Source: SD8 sp035528475
GTDB lineage: Archaea; Halobacteriota; Methanomicrobia; Methanomicrobiales; Methanospirillaceae
Length of the DNA: 64,000 bases
Assembly (NCBI GenBank): GCA_035528475.1
Contig: DATKYO010000114.1
Location: 1 to 64,000, forward strand
Direction: 5' to 3'
The translations under genes and the position numbers were made by a program. Positions 33,254 through 42,648 of this stretch are shown piece after piece; the stretch's first letter is position 1, and every line of letters starts with the position of its first letter. The notes beneath the pieces were generated by a model. The model did no database searches. It worked only from the letters and a program-made list of their open reading frames with translations, and was not told the origin of the DNA.

Positions 33254-33712
33254 TTATTTCCACTTGAATAAGGGGAATACCGGTTTGAGAACATCATCAT
33301 CATCTTCCCCCAGGGCAGACATCTTGTAGGATTTGGTGAATTCCTCTCCTTTATCATTCGAAAATGTGACAACCGCCTTTAATTCCTCCTCCATTTTATC
33401 AAGAGGAAATTGAGATGCTTCCTCCTCCTCGAGTTTCGGGATATCAAATTCGATATCAAGAGGTACCAGGGTGATATGAATCGTATATGCGGGTGCATTG
33501 CCTCTGTTTCTTACAACCACTCCTTTGGCATCATCCTGCAGATGAACCGCGACATAGGGCATGTCAGCGGTGTCCTGCATGATACCCATAGACATCACCA
33601 GGACGGCCAGTATAATCAGCACAATAAGACCGATAAAGATATTAAAAAGCACCATGAGGAGAATTGATACCGCTACACCAGCCAGCAGCAGTATCTTCTG
33701 GGTATTTTCCAT
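33254..33712 (-). CDS. Two-helix membrane protein with acidic soluble domain
   Basis: 152 residues. Two adjacent hydrophobic helices (about 6-24 and 25-47) are followed by a beta-rich domain: VAVHLQDDAKGVVVRNRGNAPAYTIHITLVPL, which resembles an immunoglobulin-like or CARDB-type strand pattern. An acidic stretch (LEEEEASQ, LGEDDDD) lies near the C-terminus. No named family is recognised. Twelve bases separate its stop from the convergent coiled-coil gene. Confidence 0.65.
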   Translation of the reverse strand: MENTQKILLLAGVAVSILLMVLFNIFIGLIVLIILAVLVMSMGIMQDTADMPYVAVHLQDDAKGVVVRNRGNAPAYTIHITLVPLDIEFDIPKLEEEEASQFPLDKMEEELKAVVTFSNDKGEEFTKSYKMSALGEDDDDVLKPVFPLFKWK

Positions 33713-33752
33713 AGTATCAGATTGCAGCTTCTAGCTTATAAGAAATGAGGAA

Positions 33753-33826
33753 TGGGCCCGATGAGATTCGAACTCATGACCTCCCGGTTATCAGCCGGGC
33801 GCACCACCGGTCTATGCTACGGGCCC
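33753..33826 (-). tRNA. tRNA-Ile (GAU)
   Basis: 74-base cloverleaf on the minus strand. Acceptor GGGCCCG pairs with CGGGCCC, discriminator A. Loop CTGATAA carries GAT. It is nearly identical, arm by arm, to the CAU tRNA at 20871-20945. No intron is seen. Confidence 0.95.
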
Positions 33827-33941
33827 TCAACGCTGCCGTATTAGTTAATTCATATAACTTATTATAAGTTTTGAAACGAACGCAGGAGTATATTCAAACA
33901 CATTATAAAACAATCTTGTTAGAGTATTGTGGTGGTGGAAG

Positions 33942-35711
33942 ATGAGGAAGCAATATCTCCTTGGGAATGAGGCGATCGCACATGGATGCCTGGAATCACC
34001 GGTTGATTTTGTAAGTGGTTACCCGGGCACCCCCTCCTCTGAAGTGATAGACATCCTTCGGATGAGGGAAATGAAAGATTACTATGTTGAATGGTCGGTA
34101 AACGAGAAAGTGGCTTTGGAGAATGCATTGGCAGCGGCATGGTGCGGGCTTAGGGCTCTCTGCACAATGAAGCACGTGGGGCTGAATGTTGCTGCAGATC
34201 CATTGATGACCAGCGCGTATACAGGGGTCACCGGAGGGCTGGTGATAATGAGCGCCGATGATCCATTTGCCCACAGTTCGCAAAATGAACAGGATAGCCG
34301 TTGCTATGCCAGTTTTGCCAGAATACCCTGTCTTGATCCCTCTGGCATTCAGGAAGCCCACGATATGGTAAAGGACGCCTTTGCCCTGTCCGAGGAGTTT
34401 GGGCTTCCTGTGATATTCCGCCCCACTACCAGGATCTGCCACTCCAAAGGCGATGTCGAGCTCGGCACAATAGTTGCAACGACAAGGGTGGGGGAATTCC
34501 ACAAAGATCCTCGTCAATATGTGGTCATTCCTGCCCATACGCGCATTCTGCACAAAAAACTCAACGAAAAACAGGCAGCGATAAAAAAACGTCTCGTGGA
34601 AAGTGGATATAATTATTATCGCATCAGGGGGAGCACAGCGGTCGTCGCAAGTGGGATCGCGGCAATGTATGTCCAGGAGATCCTTCCCACGGATGTATCA
34701 TTCATGAAGATAGGGGCTTATCCCATCGATGAAGAGTGGCTGGCTGAATTCGTCCAGCAGCATGAGACAATCCTGGTAATAGAAGAACTTGCCCCGGTGG
34801 TCGAAGAAGCGGTCAGGCAGGTCGCCGGGTGTGTTGCGGTATATGGAAAGAAAGACGGGCATGCCCCTTATGAAGGGGAATTATCTCCGATGAGCGTGGC
34901 AAGGATCATGGAATCCTGTGGTTTCAATACGGCAAAGACGTTTCCGGAGGCAAACCCTCTCCCGGATATACCTGCACGGCCACCCATCATGTGTGCCGGA
35001 TGTACACACCGCCCGGTCTTTTATACCATGAAGAAGGTGTTCAAGGACGGGATCTATCCAAGCGATATTGGCTGTTATACGCTGGGCCTCCAGTTGGGGG
35101 CGGTGGATACCACTATATGTATGGGGGCTTCGATTACCGTCGGGAGTGGCATTTACCATTCAGGTGAAAAGGCAGATATTGCAGCCACTATCGGGGACTC
35201 GACATTTCTCCATACAGGCATTCCCGGCCTTTTAAATGCCGTTTATAACGGGGCAAACATGACGTTGATAATCCTTGACAACAGGATTACGGCTATGACC
35301 GGGCATCAGCCGAATCCGGCAACCGGGGTGACGGCATCCGGAGAACAAACCGTTCCGGTGTCGCTTGAAGCCATATGCCGGGCCTGTGGCGTCTCATTTG
35401 TTGATACTGTGGACAGCTATGATCTGGTGGGCCTCACAACCGCTATGAAGGATGCAAAGTCCCGGCCGGGTGTGAAGGTAATAATCGCCAGGCAACCCTG
35501 TGTGATTACAGCCCGCCGGGCAGGGATAAGGAGGGGAAGATACCAGGTCAATTCCGAAATATGCACCAGTTGTGGTCTTTGCGTGAAATTCGGATGTCCG
35601 GCTATTGAAATGGGGGGCGACACACCAATCGTCAGCGAGTTGTGCAGCGGATGCGGGGTTTGCGCCCAGATCTGCCCATCAGGGGCTATTGCGAAGGAGG
35701 GTCGTCGATGA
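33942..35711 (+). CDS. iorA: Indolepyruvate ferredoxin oxidoreductase, alpha subunit
   Basis: 589 residues; with IorB it oxidatively decarboxylates aryl pyruvates (or makes amino acids in reverse) using thiamine diphosphate and ferredoxin. The pyrimidine-binding half has SGYPGTPSSEVID and EKVALENALAAAW; the pyrophosphate-binding half has GDSTFLHTGIPGLLNAVYN. The C-terminus carries two ferredoxin clusters, CTSCGLCVKFGCP and CSGCGVCAQICP. ATG 33942 is chosen over TTG 33927; a TATA-like element at about 33898-33908 fits a transcript start near 33930. Followed by iorB. Confidence 0.95.
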   Translation: MRKQYLLGNEAIAHGCLESPVDFVSGYPGTPSSEVIDILRMREMKDYYVEWSVNEKVALENALAAAWCGLRALCTMKHVGLNVAADPLMTSAYTGVTGGLVIMSADDPFAHSSQNEQDSRCYASFARIPCLDPSGIQEAHDMVKDAFALSEEFGLPVIFRPTTRICHSKGDVELGTIVATTRVGEFHKDPRQYVVIPAHTRILHKKLNEKQAAIKKRLVESGYNYYRIRGSTAVVASGIAAMYVQEILPTDVSFMKIGAYPIDEEWLAEFVQQHETILVIEELAPVVEEAVRQVAGCVAVYGKKDGHAPYEGELSPMSVARIMESCGFNTAKTFPEANPLPDIPARPPIMCAGCTHRPVFYTMKKVFKDGIYPSDIGCYTLGLQLGAVDTTICMGASITVGSGIYHSGEKADIAATIGDSTFLHTGIPGLLNAVYNGANMTLIILDNRITAMTGHQPNPATGVTASGEQTVPVSLEAICRACGVSFVDTVDSYDLVGLTTAMKDAKSRPGVKVIIARQPCVITARRAGIRRGRYQVNSEICTSCGLCVKFGCPAIEMGGDTPIVSELCSGCGVCAQICPSGAIAKEGRR

Positions 35712-36298
35712 ATGAAAGTTATGATGTGCTGGTGGTAGGTATTGGCGGGCAGGGAACTATTCTGGCATCAAACATACTTGGTGAAGCCTGCCTCACGGAA
35801 GGCCGGTTGGTCAAAGGGGCGGAAACCCATGGTATGGCCCAGCGGGGCGGATCGGTGGAGAGCCATATTCGGATAGACGGGAAGTTTGGTCCACTGATTG
35901 CACCGGGAGATGCGGATATAATGGTATCCTTCGACCTTCTGGAAGCGCTGAGGTACAAACATTATCTCAAACCCGGAGGGAAGATAATCGTGAACCGGCA
36001 TGTGGTGATCCCCACATCGGTGTTCGTGCAGGGAGCCCCGGTTCCCGATGAAGAGGAGATTCTGGCCCGGCTTGGAGATGTGAGTCTCTGTGTCCTTGAC
36101 GCCGAATCACTGGCCATTGAAGCCGGCAGCCCCCTGGCACAGAATGTTGTTATGCTGGGGGCAGCATCGCATTTCATTCCACTTTCCCCGGATTCCTTAA
36201 GAACGGCTGTGGAAAGCCTGGTTCCTCCCAAAACGGTCGAGATAAACATAAAAGCATTCGATTTGGGACGGGAAGCAGGTGCGGAATGTAAGGGATGA
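35708..36298 (+). CDS. iorB: Indolepyruvate ferredoxin oxidoreductase, beta subunit
   Basis: 196 residues, the gamma-type subunit of the 2-oxoacid oxidoreductase family: VLVVGIGGQGTILASNILG, GAETHGMAQRGGSVESHIR, VSFDLLEALRY. The start ATG 35708 overlaps the iorA stop by four bases and has GAAGGAGGG just upstream, so it is coupled to iorA. No own 4Fe-4S cluster. Completes the enzyme. Confidence 0.95.
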   Translation: MNESYDVLVVGIGGQGTILASNILGEACLTEGRLVKGAETHGMAQRGGSVESHIRIDGKFGPLIAPGDADIMVSFDLLEALRYKHYLKPGGKIIVNRHVVIPTSVFVQGAPVPDEEEILARLGDVSLCVLDAESLAIEAGSPLAQNVVMLGAASHFIPLSPDSLRTAVESLVPPKTVEINIKAFDLGREAGAECKG

Positions 36299-36302
36299 AT
36301 AA

Positions 36303-37067
36303 ATGAGATCTCCCCTGCCTGATCTGGGGCCGTTTCAACCAGATTCTATCTGCCATGGTAATGCCCTGGAACTGCTGTCTTCGGTCCCATCGGGATCGGT
36401 TGATCTTATTGTCACCGATCCACCTTTTGCAATTGATTTCCGGGCCCGCAAACTGAACTATAACCGCACCGCCTCTCATGTAATGGAAGGCTATCATGAA
36501 ATCGAGGGAGATGAATATGCGGAGTTTACTCTTCAGTGGATGGAGCAGGCTTACCGGGCGCTGTCACCTTCCGGAAGTTTATATGTCTTTTCCGGCTGGA
36601 ACAGGCTGAAAGATGTTCTTTTTGCGCTGGACTTTGCAGGTTTTATAACCATCAATCATCTCATCTGGAAATATCAGTTCGGAGTGTTTACAAGGCGAAA
36701 ATTCGTGACCAGCCACTATCATATCCTCTTTGGTGTGAAAAACCCCCGCAATTATACATTCAACAAAGTTGAACATTATCCCGAAGATGTCTGGATCATC
36801 AATCGCGAATACTGGAAGGGGAAGAAAAAAACGCCAACAAAATTGCCAGCCGAACTGGTAAGAAAAATTCTTTGTTATTCCAGCAATCCCGGCGACCTGG
36901 TTCTTGATCCGTTCCTGGGTTCCGGCACAGTGGCAGTAATCAGTAAAGAAATGGGCCGGCATTTTCTCGGTTTTGAACTGGTAAAAGATTATTTCGATTT
37001 TGCAAAAGAACGAATCGACGCAACCATATTTGCAGAGGGTGACAGGGCAGAGAGTCCAGGTACATGA
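36303..37067 (+). CDS. DNA methyltransferase, N4/N6 type (beta class order)
   Basis: 254 residues. Motif IV DPPF (TDPPFAIDF, about 39-47) comes before motif I (LDPFLGSGTVAVISKEMGRHFLGFEL), the beta-class order of N6-adenine or N4-cytosine methyltransferases. No restriction enzyme gene is found nearby, so it looks like an orphan methyltransferase. It starts four bases after iorB, with an ATG at 36303. Could be solitary regulatory methylation or a remnant of a restriction-modification system. Confidence 0.85.
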   Translation: MRSPLPDLGPFQPDSICHGNALELLSSVPSGSVDLIVTDPPFAIDFRARKLNYNRTASHVMEGYHEIEGDEYAEFTLQWMEQAYRALSPSGSLYVFSGWNRLKDVLFALDFAGFITINHLIWKYQFGVFTRRKFVTSHYHILFGVKNPRNYTFNKVEHYPEDVWIINREYWKGKKKTPTKLPAELVRKILCYSSNPGDLVLDPFLGSGTVAVISKEMGRHFLGFELVKDYFDFAKERIDATIFAEGDRAESPGT

Positions 37068-37202
37068 GTGAACTGCAAAACGCTCCTGTTTAATTTGCGT
37101 GAATGCCCAGGAATCGTGTGACGGGGCACCGGATTTTAAATGGTCTTTTGCAGGGGGAAAACGCGCCTGGAAAAGCGAACCTCTACCTGGAAATGAAAGA
37201 TA

Positions 37203-37286
37203 CGCTGAGGGGGGGATTTGAACTCCCGAGGGGCAAATGCCCCACAGGCTTTCCAGGCCTGCGCCTTACCGCTAGACTACCTCAGC
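37203..37286 (-). tRNA. tRNA-Ser (GGA)
   Basis: 84-base class II cloverleaf on the minus strand, with acceptor GCTGAGG pairing with CCTCAGC and discriminator G. Loop CTGGAAA carries GGA. The long variable arm (TGGGGCATTTGCCCCTC) is the serine identity element. No intron. Confidence 0.95.
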
Positions 37287-37380
37287 AAAAAATGCACCTC
37301 AATAGTTACACTGCGTTTTTTTTAATGCTATCCCCGATATGGGGACATCATGATAATTTGCAACCCCTGAATTCCTTTGA

Positions 37381-38286
37381 TTAGCTCTTTTTCTTCCAGC
37401 CGCGGGGATAGGTACCAGCTTTCATAAATACCGTATGCGGGGCGACCACCAGGCCGTGTTCACCCGGCCGGGTACTGACGGAATTTATCAGGGCTTCTCC
37501 AAGACAGATGAGCTCGCCTTTCCGTGTCCGGACCGCCACAAGGTCACCTTTTTTGAAAAGTGGCAACTCCAGGATTCCGATGCCTGCGAGTAAAGCCCCG
37601 TGGCATATGGCATCAACTGCAGTATCCCGGACTACCACGCCGGGTAGGTCACCTGTAGCATAATCCACGGGAAGCAGCATTTCATCCAGTCTGCTCCGGT
37701 CACCCTGATCGGCAATCACCCGGGCATCTTTCAGATCCTGAAGGGTATATGCCATCTGTTCGTGAAATCTTCCTGATCTGGTCCGGCGAAGTTCCTGCAT
37801 GTGTGCACCTGTGCCCAGGAAAAGACCGATATGGTGGCACAGTGACCGAATATAGGTCCCGGCATCACAGACCACACGAAATAGAACCAGACGGTCCTGC
37901 ATGTCAAGGACTTCCAGCTCCTTTATCGTTCGAATACGTAAATTTCTGGCCACAGCACTCTTTCTTGGCGGCCTCTGGTAAATGCGTCCCGAAAACTCCA
38001 TCATCGCTTCATTCACAGTTTCCAGGTCGGCGCGGCCGTGGAGACGTAAAAGGCAGATATACTCTTTCTCCACCTTCAGCAGGATGGGCGCCAGTCGCAC
38101 AGCCCTCCCCACCATGACTACCAGTACACCGGATACGCCCGGATCCAGAGTCCCGGAATGACCGACGGGCGCCCCCAGGATTTCTCCCGCCCATGCAGTA
38201 ACCTGGTGGCTTGAAGGTCCCCTGGGTTTATCGAGGATCAACACCCAGTTGCCCTGAATCCGGTTCGCTGACAGGGAATGGCTCAC
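37381..38286 (-). CDS. cbf5: tRNA/rRNA pseudouridine synthase Cbf5
   Basis: 301 residues, catalytic subunit of archaeal H/ACA guide RNPs, also able to make pseudouridine 55 in tRNA. The catalytic aspartate is D48 in GHSGTLDPGVSG. DKPRGPSSHQVTAW, QRPPRKSAVARN, RVVCDAGTYIRSLCHHIG and a C-terminal PUA domain (VRDTAVDAICHGALLA onward) are all present. It begins with a GTG at 38286, two bases after the hemD stop. It lies near nop5 and flpA, so both box H/ACA and C/D machineries cluster here. Confidence 0.95.
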   Translation of the reverse strand: MSHSLSANRIQGNWVLILDKPRGPSSHQVTAWAGEILGAPVGHSGTLDPGVSGVLVVMVGRAVRLAPILLKVEKEYICLLRLHGRADLETVNEAMMEFSGRIYQRPPRKSAVARNLRIRTIKELEVLDMQDRLVLFRVVCDAGTYIRSLCHHIGLFLGTGAHMQELRRTRSGRFHEQMAYTLQDLKDARVIADQGDRSRLDEMLLPVDYATGDLPGVVVRDTAVDAICHGALLAGIGILELPLFKKGDLVAVRTRKGELICLGEALINSVSTRPGEHGLVVAPHTVFMKAGTYPRGWKKKS

Positions 38287-38288
38287 AG

Positions 38289-38996
38289 TCAGGGCCTCCG
38301 GTTTTCCGGGGATCCCTCCGGGTTCCTGATGTAGTGGTTCAATGCATTCAAAACACCCTCAAGTGACCCATTTCCTGTCACATGGGGAATTATGCCTCCG
38401 GTCCTCATCTCTGCTGCTGTTATCTCACCAATAGCCATCAGGATCAATTCCGGCCGCATATCCCATATAGCAGATCGGAATGAAAAGGCGCTGGTAAATA
38501 AAACCGCATCTGCAGATGAAATATCAAGCCTTTCATTCGTGGGCACGAGGGAATAACATCGGATCTCGTCGGGAGTTCCCCCGGCATCCTTTATTGCTTC
38601 CATAAGAGCCGGATTGGGTACATCGGCCCTGGGAATCCCTATCTGCTTTCCCTGGATCCAGTCACCCAGATATGGTACAAACTCGCGTGAATAAAATCTT
38701 GGGAGAACCTCGCACCGAATTCCCCGGGCAGTAAGTATTCCTGTGGTCTGGGGGCCGATTGCTATCACCCGTGGCCATCGGGAGAGGCGGGGAGCGATTA
38801 ACCTGGCAGGAAGAGCACTGGTAAAAAAGATACAGTCATAACTTCCTTTGTTCACCTCATCGATGAACCGGTCGATCCGATCCTCGTGAATTTCGGCTTT
38901 CAAGGGCGATACAGAGTAGCAAATATGTCCGAGATCTGCACAGCGGCGTGAGTCGTCAGTATCTTTCCCTCTCAGTCTGGTTACAGCGATCTTCAT
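38289..38996 (-). CDS. hemD: Uroporphyrinogen-III synthase
   Basis: 235 residues from ATG 38996 (a TTG at 39026 would extend it). The two-domain HemD fold is weakly conserved: KIAVTRLRGKDTDD, DCIFFTSALPARLIAPRL, VIAIGPQTTGILTARGIRCEVLP, DAVLFTSAFSFRS and ILMAIGEITAAEM. It makes uroporphyrinogen III, precursor of F430, cobalamin and siroheme in methanogens. No other hem or cob gene adjoins; cbf5 follows closely and may be co-transcribed. Confidence 0.9.
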   Translation of the reverse strand: MKIAVTRLRGKDTDDSRRCADLGHICYSVSPLKAEIHEDRIDRFIDEVNKGSYDCIFFTSALPARLIAPRLSRWPRVIAIGPQTTGILTARGIRCEVLPRFYSREFVPYLGDWIQGKQIGIPRADVPNPALMEAIKDAGGTPDEIRCYSLVPTNERLDISSADAVLFTSAFSFRSAIWDMRPELILMAIGEITAAEMRTGGIIPHVTGNGSLEGVLNALNHYIRNPEGSPENRRP

Positions 38997-39075
38997 AGAT
39001 TGTTCATCATTCCTTTCCCGAGACAAAATAATTGTTTCGATTGATTTATCAGTCTTGTCAGAAACTCATTTTGGA

Positions 39076-40287
39076 ATGATCGGCATCCTGGCAGGAACCC
39101 TCTCCGGCGTGGGCATAGGGGTGGTGAGCGGTCTTCTGCCTGGAATACATGTAAATACAATGGCAGGGATTCTTCTGACGTTCCAGGTGGCACTGCTCCC
39201 GGTTTTTGGTCCGGGAATGCTCGCCGCAACCCTTTTTGCCGCCCTTATCACGCATACATTCCTGGATGCAATCCCCAGTACTTTTTTGGGTATACCTGAT
39301 CCCGACACTGCTCTCTCCGTACTTCCATTGCACGGGCTTTGCATGGAAGGAAGGGGCGAGGAAGCTGTCCGGGTTTCCGCTCTGGGAAGTGCGGCAGGGT
39401 CATTAATCGCAGTTCCGCTCTCTTTGAGTCTCCTTTTAATCCTTCCATCGGTGCAGGAATATGCGGACTGGGCGATTGGGATCATCCTTATAGGGGTAAT
39501 GGGATATTTGATAGTCTCCGGGGAGTCACCGGGATGGGGGCTCCTTGTCTTTGCTGCGTCGGGTTTCCTTGGAATATTTACTTTCCATTTTTCATATCTT
39601 GGCACCGGACTGATTGGCAACCCGGGACTTCTGATGCCACTGTTAGGGGGACTGTTCGGTATAGCCATTCTCATATTTTCCGGGACCGGTCCCGTGCCGC
39701 CGCAAAAATTCGAGGGTCTCAAAATGGATCCCGGGCTGCTTACCAGGAGCTCACTGCTTGGGGCTTGTGCGGGCACACTGGTGGGCTGGCTTCCCGGGTT
39801 GTCAAATGCCACGGCAAATGCTGTTCTTGCCACGGGTATACGGTACAACCAGGACCGGCGGGGCTATATCATGGCTGTAAGTTCAGCAAATACCGTGAAC
39901 GCGATGGTTGGGCTGGCAGCCTTTTTTGCTATTGCAAGGACCCGGAACGGTGTAATGGTGGCTTTTTCCTCACTGGAGACTCCCTCCATGGGAACGCTCC
40001 TTGCAGTGGGGGCCCTTGCCGCATCTGCGGCATATCTTCTTACTATCTGTCTGGCGGGATTTGCCGGGTTTTTCAGTGGAATAGATAAAAAGTCATTGAA
40101 TATCTGGGTTGGAACTTTCATCTCTGCCGTCACTCTCATTATTTGCGGGCCATTTGGAGTTTTCATCCTCATTCTCGCTACCGCAGTGGGAATTATCCCC
40201 AGGCTTTTAAACATCGCCCAGGTATATTGCATGGGAGCAATCATGCTTCCGGTAATGCTGTTCTCGTTCGGTATACAGGCTCTGTAG
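39076..40287 (+). CDS. TctA-like polytopic membrane transporter
   Basis: 403 residues with about ten to twelve membrane helices. It has the two glycine/proline-rich motifs of the tripartite tricarboxylate transporter TctA family: GVVSGLLPGIHVNTMAG and GACAGTLVGWLPGLSNATANAV. In archaea, a TctA-like protein is usually encoded alone, with no TctB or binding protein; that is so here. Substrate unknown. ATG 39076 is chosen; TTG 39055 would add seven residues. It is divergent from hemD. Confidence 0.85.
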   Translation: MIGILAGTLSGVGIGVVSGLLPGIHVNTMAGILLTFQVALLPVFGPGMLAATLFAALITHTFLDAIPSTFLGIPDPDTALSVLPLHGLCMEGRGEEAVRVSALGSAAGSLIAVPLSLSLLLILPSVQEYADWAIGIILIGVMGYLIVSGESPGWGLLVFAASGFLGIFTFHFSYLGTGLIGNPGLLMPLLGGLFGIAILIFSGTGPVPPQKFEGLKMDPGLLTRSSLLGACAGTLVGWLPGLSNATANAVLATGIRYNQDRRGYIMAVSSANTVNAMVGLAAFFAIARTRNGVMVAFSSLETPSMGTLLAVGALAASAAYLLTICLAGFAGFFSGIDKKSLNIWVGTFISAVTLIICGPFGVFILILATAVGIIPRLLNIAQVYCMGAIMLPVMLFSFGIQAL

Positions 40288-40292
40288 ATTAA

Positions 40293-41231
40293 ATGCCGGA
40301 ATATGAAACTGTTGCCCTGCAGGACATACTATATAGTACAATAAATACCCAAGTATTGCTGATGCAATCCTACTGGTTCGGAGATGTCGATGAACATGGT
40401 TGCCATCCGTTCGTGGGCGGGGTTCCTGAACAGGCCCGTAGGTTAGAAGAGATCCGGGTTGAGCCCGGCACCTATGTCCCGATCGATTGGGAGATAGCCC
40501 TGGAATGCGGATATATCCATGATCGCAGCGAATATATCAAAAAATTGCGGGATTTATGTTTTTTTATTGCAGAAGATAAAATATCACGACATTTTAGTGG
40601 CAGGGATATCGAGCTCCTTCAGATGGTGCGAATGCTCGACGAGATGGATGATGTAATAAACCTCCTCACTGAAAGGGCTGTGGAGTGGTACCGGATAAAA
40701 AATCCCTCTTTTTCCAGGAAGTACCGGGCATTGACAGGAAAAAGAATGATAAATATTATGAAAAAAGAGCATGGCCGGGCATTTGCCGAAATAATTGGTG
40801 ATATTGAAAGATTGCAGGAGTCCCGTACCAGGCTTATGCACGAGGTCTCTCGCATCGCCGGGACAGTCCTTCCCAACTGCAGTGCCCTTATCGGTGGACT
40901 GGTTGCAGCTCGCCTTCTTTCCGGGGCAGGCAGCCTGGAAGAACTTGCCAGACTGCCGGCGAGCTCCATTCAGGTACTGGGGGCACAGAGCGCCCTTTTC
41001 TCCCATATGAGGACCGGGTCTCCCTCACCCAAACACGGCATAATTTTCCAGCACCGGAGGGTGCATAATGCCAGGAAAGAGGTCAGAGGCAGGGTTGCAA
41101 GGGTGCTCGCGGCAAAACTGGGGATTGCGGCCCGCATAGATTATTTCAGGAAGGAAATGGATCAGGATTTTATGGAATCTGCCCAGGCAGCTGTCGACAG
41201 GGCGGGGGATGGGAAGGATGCGGTGGATTGA
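40293..41231 (+). CDS. nop5: Nop5 (C/D box RNP core protein)
   Basis: 312 residues, the scaffold linking fibrillarin and L7Ae on box C/D guide RNAs. A coiled coil spans about 105-190, and the Nop domain has LPNCSALIGGLVAARLLSGAG, LARLPASSIQVLGAQSALFSHM, SPKHGIIFQHRRVHNA and a basic end. The N-terminal fibrillarin-binding domain precedes it. The 3' end overlaps the flpA start by about 14 bases, the usual archaeal nop5-flpA operon. It begins six bases after the TctA-like gene. Confidence 0.95.
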   Translation: MPEYETVALQDILYSTINTQVLLMQSYWFGDVDEHGCHPFVGGVPEQARRLEEIRVEPGTYVPIDWEIALECGYIHDRSEYIKKLRDLCFFIAEDKISRHFSGRDIELLQMVRMLDEMDDVINLLTERAVEWYRIKNPSFSRKYRALTGKRMINIMKKEHGRAFAEIIGDIERLQESRTRLMHEVSRIAGTVLPNCSALIGGLVAARLLSGAGSLEELARLPASSIQVLGAQSALFSHMRTGSPSPKHGIIFQHRRVHNARKEVRGRVARVLAAKLGIAARIDYFRKEMDQDFMESAQAAVDRAGDGKDAVD

Positions 41232-41820
41232 GGGAGTACTGGTCTCTGAAGGGAAAGGAGGGGTGTATGGAGAGAAACTTTTGCAGGGATTTCGTGTATG
41301 GAACCCGTACAGAAGCAAACTCGCTGCACTCTATTATAAAGGATCAGATATAGAACTCGAAAAAGAGACAAAAATCCTTTATCTGGGTGCAGCAAATGGC
41401 ACAACCGTCTCACATGTTGCGGATTATGCCGAGATTGTGTATGCAGTTGAAATTGCTCCGCGCCCGATGCAGGATCTTCTCGTGGTGGCCCAGAAAAGGA
41501 AAAATATTGTTCCGATAATGGCCGATGCCTCCCGTCCGGAATGGTATGCCCCCCTCCTTGAACCTGTGGATCTCCTTTATATCGATGTGGCGGACCCTGA
41601 CCAGGTTGGTATTGCGTGGAGAAACAGTATTTTTCTCAAGGAATCGGGGAGCATACTTCTCATGTTGAAAACCAGGAGTATAGATGTGCGAAAAGACCCC
41701 GAAGATGTGATGGAGCAGGCTTCTCGCCAGCTGGAAGAGAAGGGGTTGGTGCGAAAGGACATGAAATGGCTCTCACCATACCACCAGGACCATGCAGCCA
41801 TCCTGCTCTCGAAGAAATGA
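41218..41820 (+). CDS. flpA: Fibrillarin-like rRNA/tRNA 2'-O-methyltransferase
   Basis: 200 residues, the SAM-dependent methyltransferase of C/D RNPs. GFRVWNPYRSKLAAL, YLGAANGTTVSHVAD (SAM loop), VYAVEIAPRPMQDL, IMADASRPEWYAP, DLLYIDVADPDQ and the lysine in SILLMLKTRSID (catalytic tetrad) are present. ATG 41218 has an upstream G-rich ribosome-binding site; ATG 41209 is possible. Coupled to nop5. Confidence 0.95.
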   Translation: MRWIEGVLVSEGKGGVYGEKLLQGFRVWNPYRSKLAALYYKGSDIELEKETKILYLGAANGTTVSHVADYAEIVYAVEIAPRPMQDLLVVAQKRKNIVPIMADASRPEWYAPLLEPVDLLYIDVADPDQVGIAWRNSIFLKESGSILLMLKTRSIDVRKDPEDVMEQASRQLEEKGLVRKDMKWLSPYHQDHAAILLSKK

Positions 41821-41847
41821 AATAATTCCTGCCCCCAATTTTCCCCG

Positions 41848-42551
41848 ATGAAACGTGTGGTATGGAATCCGTATTCGATGCTTCTTTTCATAATTTTTAT
41901 TGTTATCATATTAGTCCTCGTTCCTCTGCTTTTTTTAAGTATAATAGGCGCTACATTCGCAAAACTGGGTTTTTCCTGGCTTGAGGCACTGATTATCCTT
42001 GCGGCTACGCTGCTGGGGAGTTTCATAAATATACCCGTCAATAAAGTGCAAAATACATCCCAAATCTCAAAATGGGAATATTCGCCGCTTTACGGTAGAT
42101 TATACCGAATTGTGCCTTCAGAACATGAGACTACCACGGTTGCAGTCAATCTCGGGGGAGCAGTTATCCCGACGCTCATATCGATATATCTCCTGGTCGA
42201 AGGGGTCATCTTATCGGGACTGGCGTTTGTTCCTGTCTTTATTATGGGGATTTTCGTGGTTACGGTTATTACGAACCGGGTTGCCAGGCCTGTTCCTGGC
42301 CTGGGCATTGCCACACCATTCTTTATTCCCCCCTCGCTGCTCTTCTCTGTGGGTTAATCCTCGGGGGTTTAACGGGAATGAACAGTGCCTTTCTTGCCTT
42401 TACCAGTGGAACCCTTGGCACTCTGATCGGCGCAGACCTCCTGAATCTCTCCCGAATAGGCGAAATAAGTGCGCCGATGGTGAGTATAGGGGGAGCAGGT
42501 ACATTCGACGGGATATTTCTTTCAGGCGTCCTGGCTGCATTCCTGGCATGA
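41848..42551 (+). pseudogene. DUF1614 membrane protein with a frameshift at a C6 tract
   Basis: The frame from ATG 41848 gives six or so membrane helices and DUF1614 motifs (LGSFINIPVNKV, VAVNLGGAVIPTLISIYLL, ARPVPGLGIATPFFIPP) but stops at 42355-42357 after SLLFSVG. The conserved remainder (LAALLCGLILGGLTGMNSAFLAF through the stop at 42549-42551) continues in another frame. The shift lies at a run of six C residues, 42328-42333; one more C would restore 234 residues. It could be a sequencing error, a true mutation, or frameshifting. All other parts look intact, so a recent change or an error is likely. Confidence 0.8.
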
Positions 42552-42648
42552 ATTGGAAAAATCTTCATTCCTGGGAGATGATAAATCTCACCTCGTTTTA
42601 AAAGCCGACAGAATAAGGCTGCAATAAAAAGCAATAGTCTGAAAAAGA

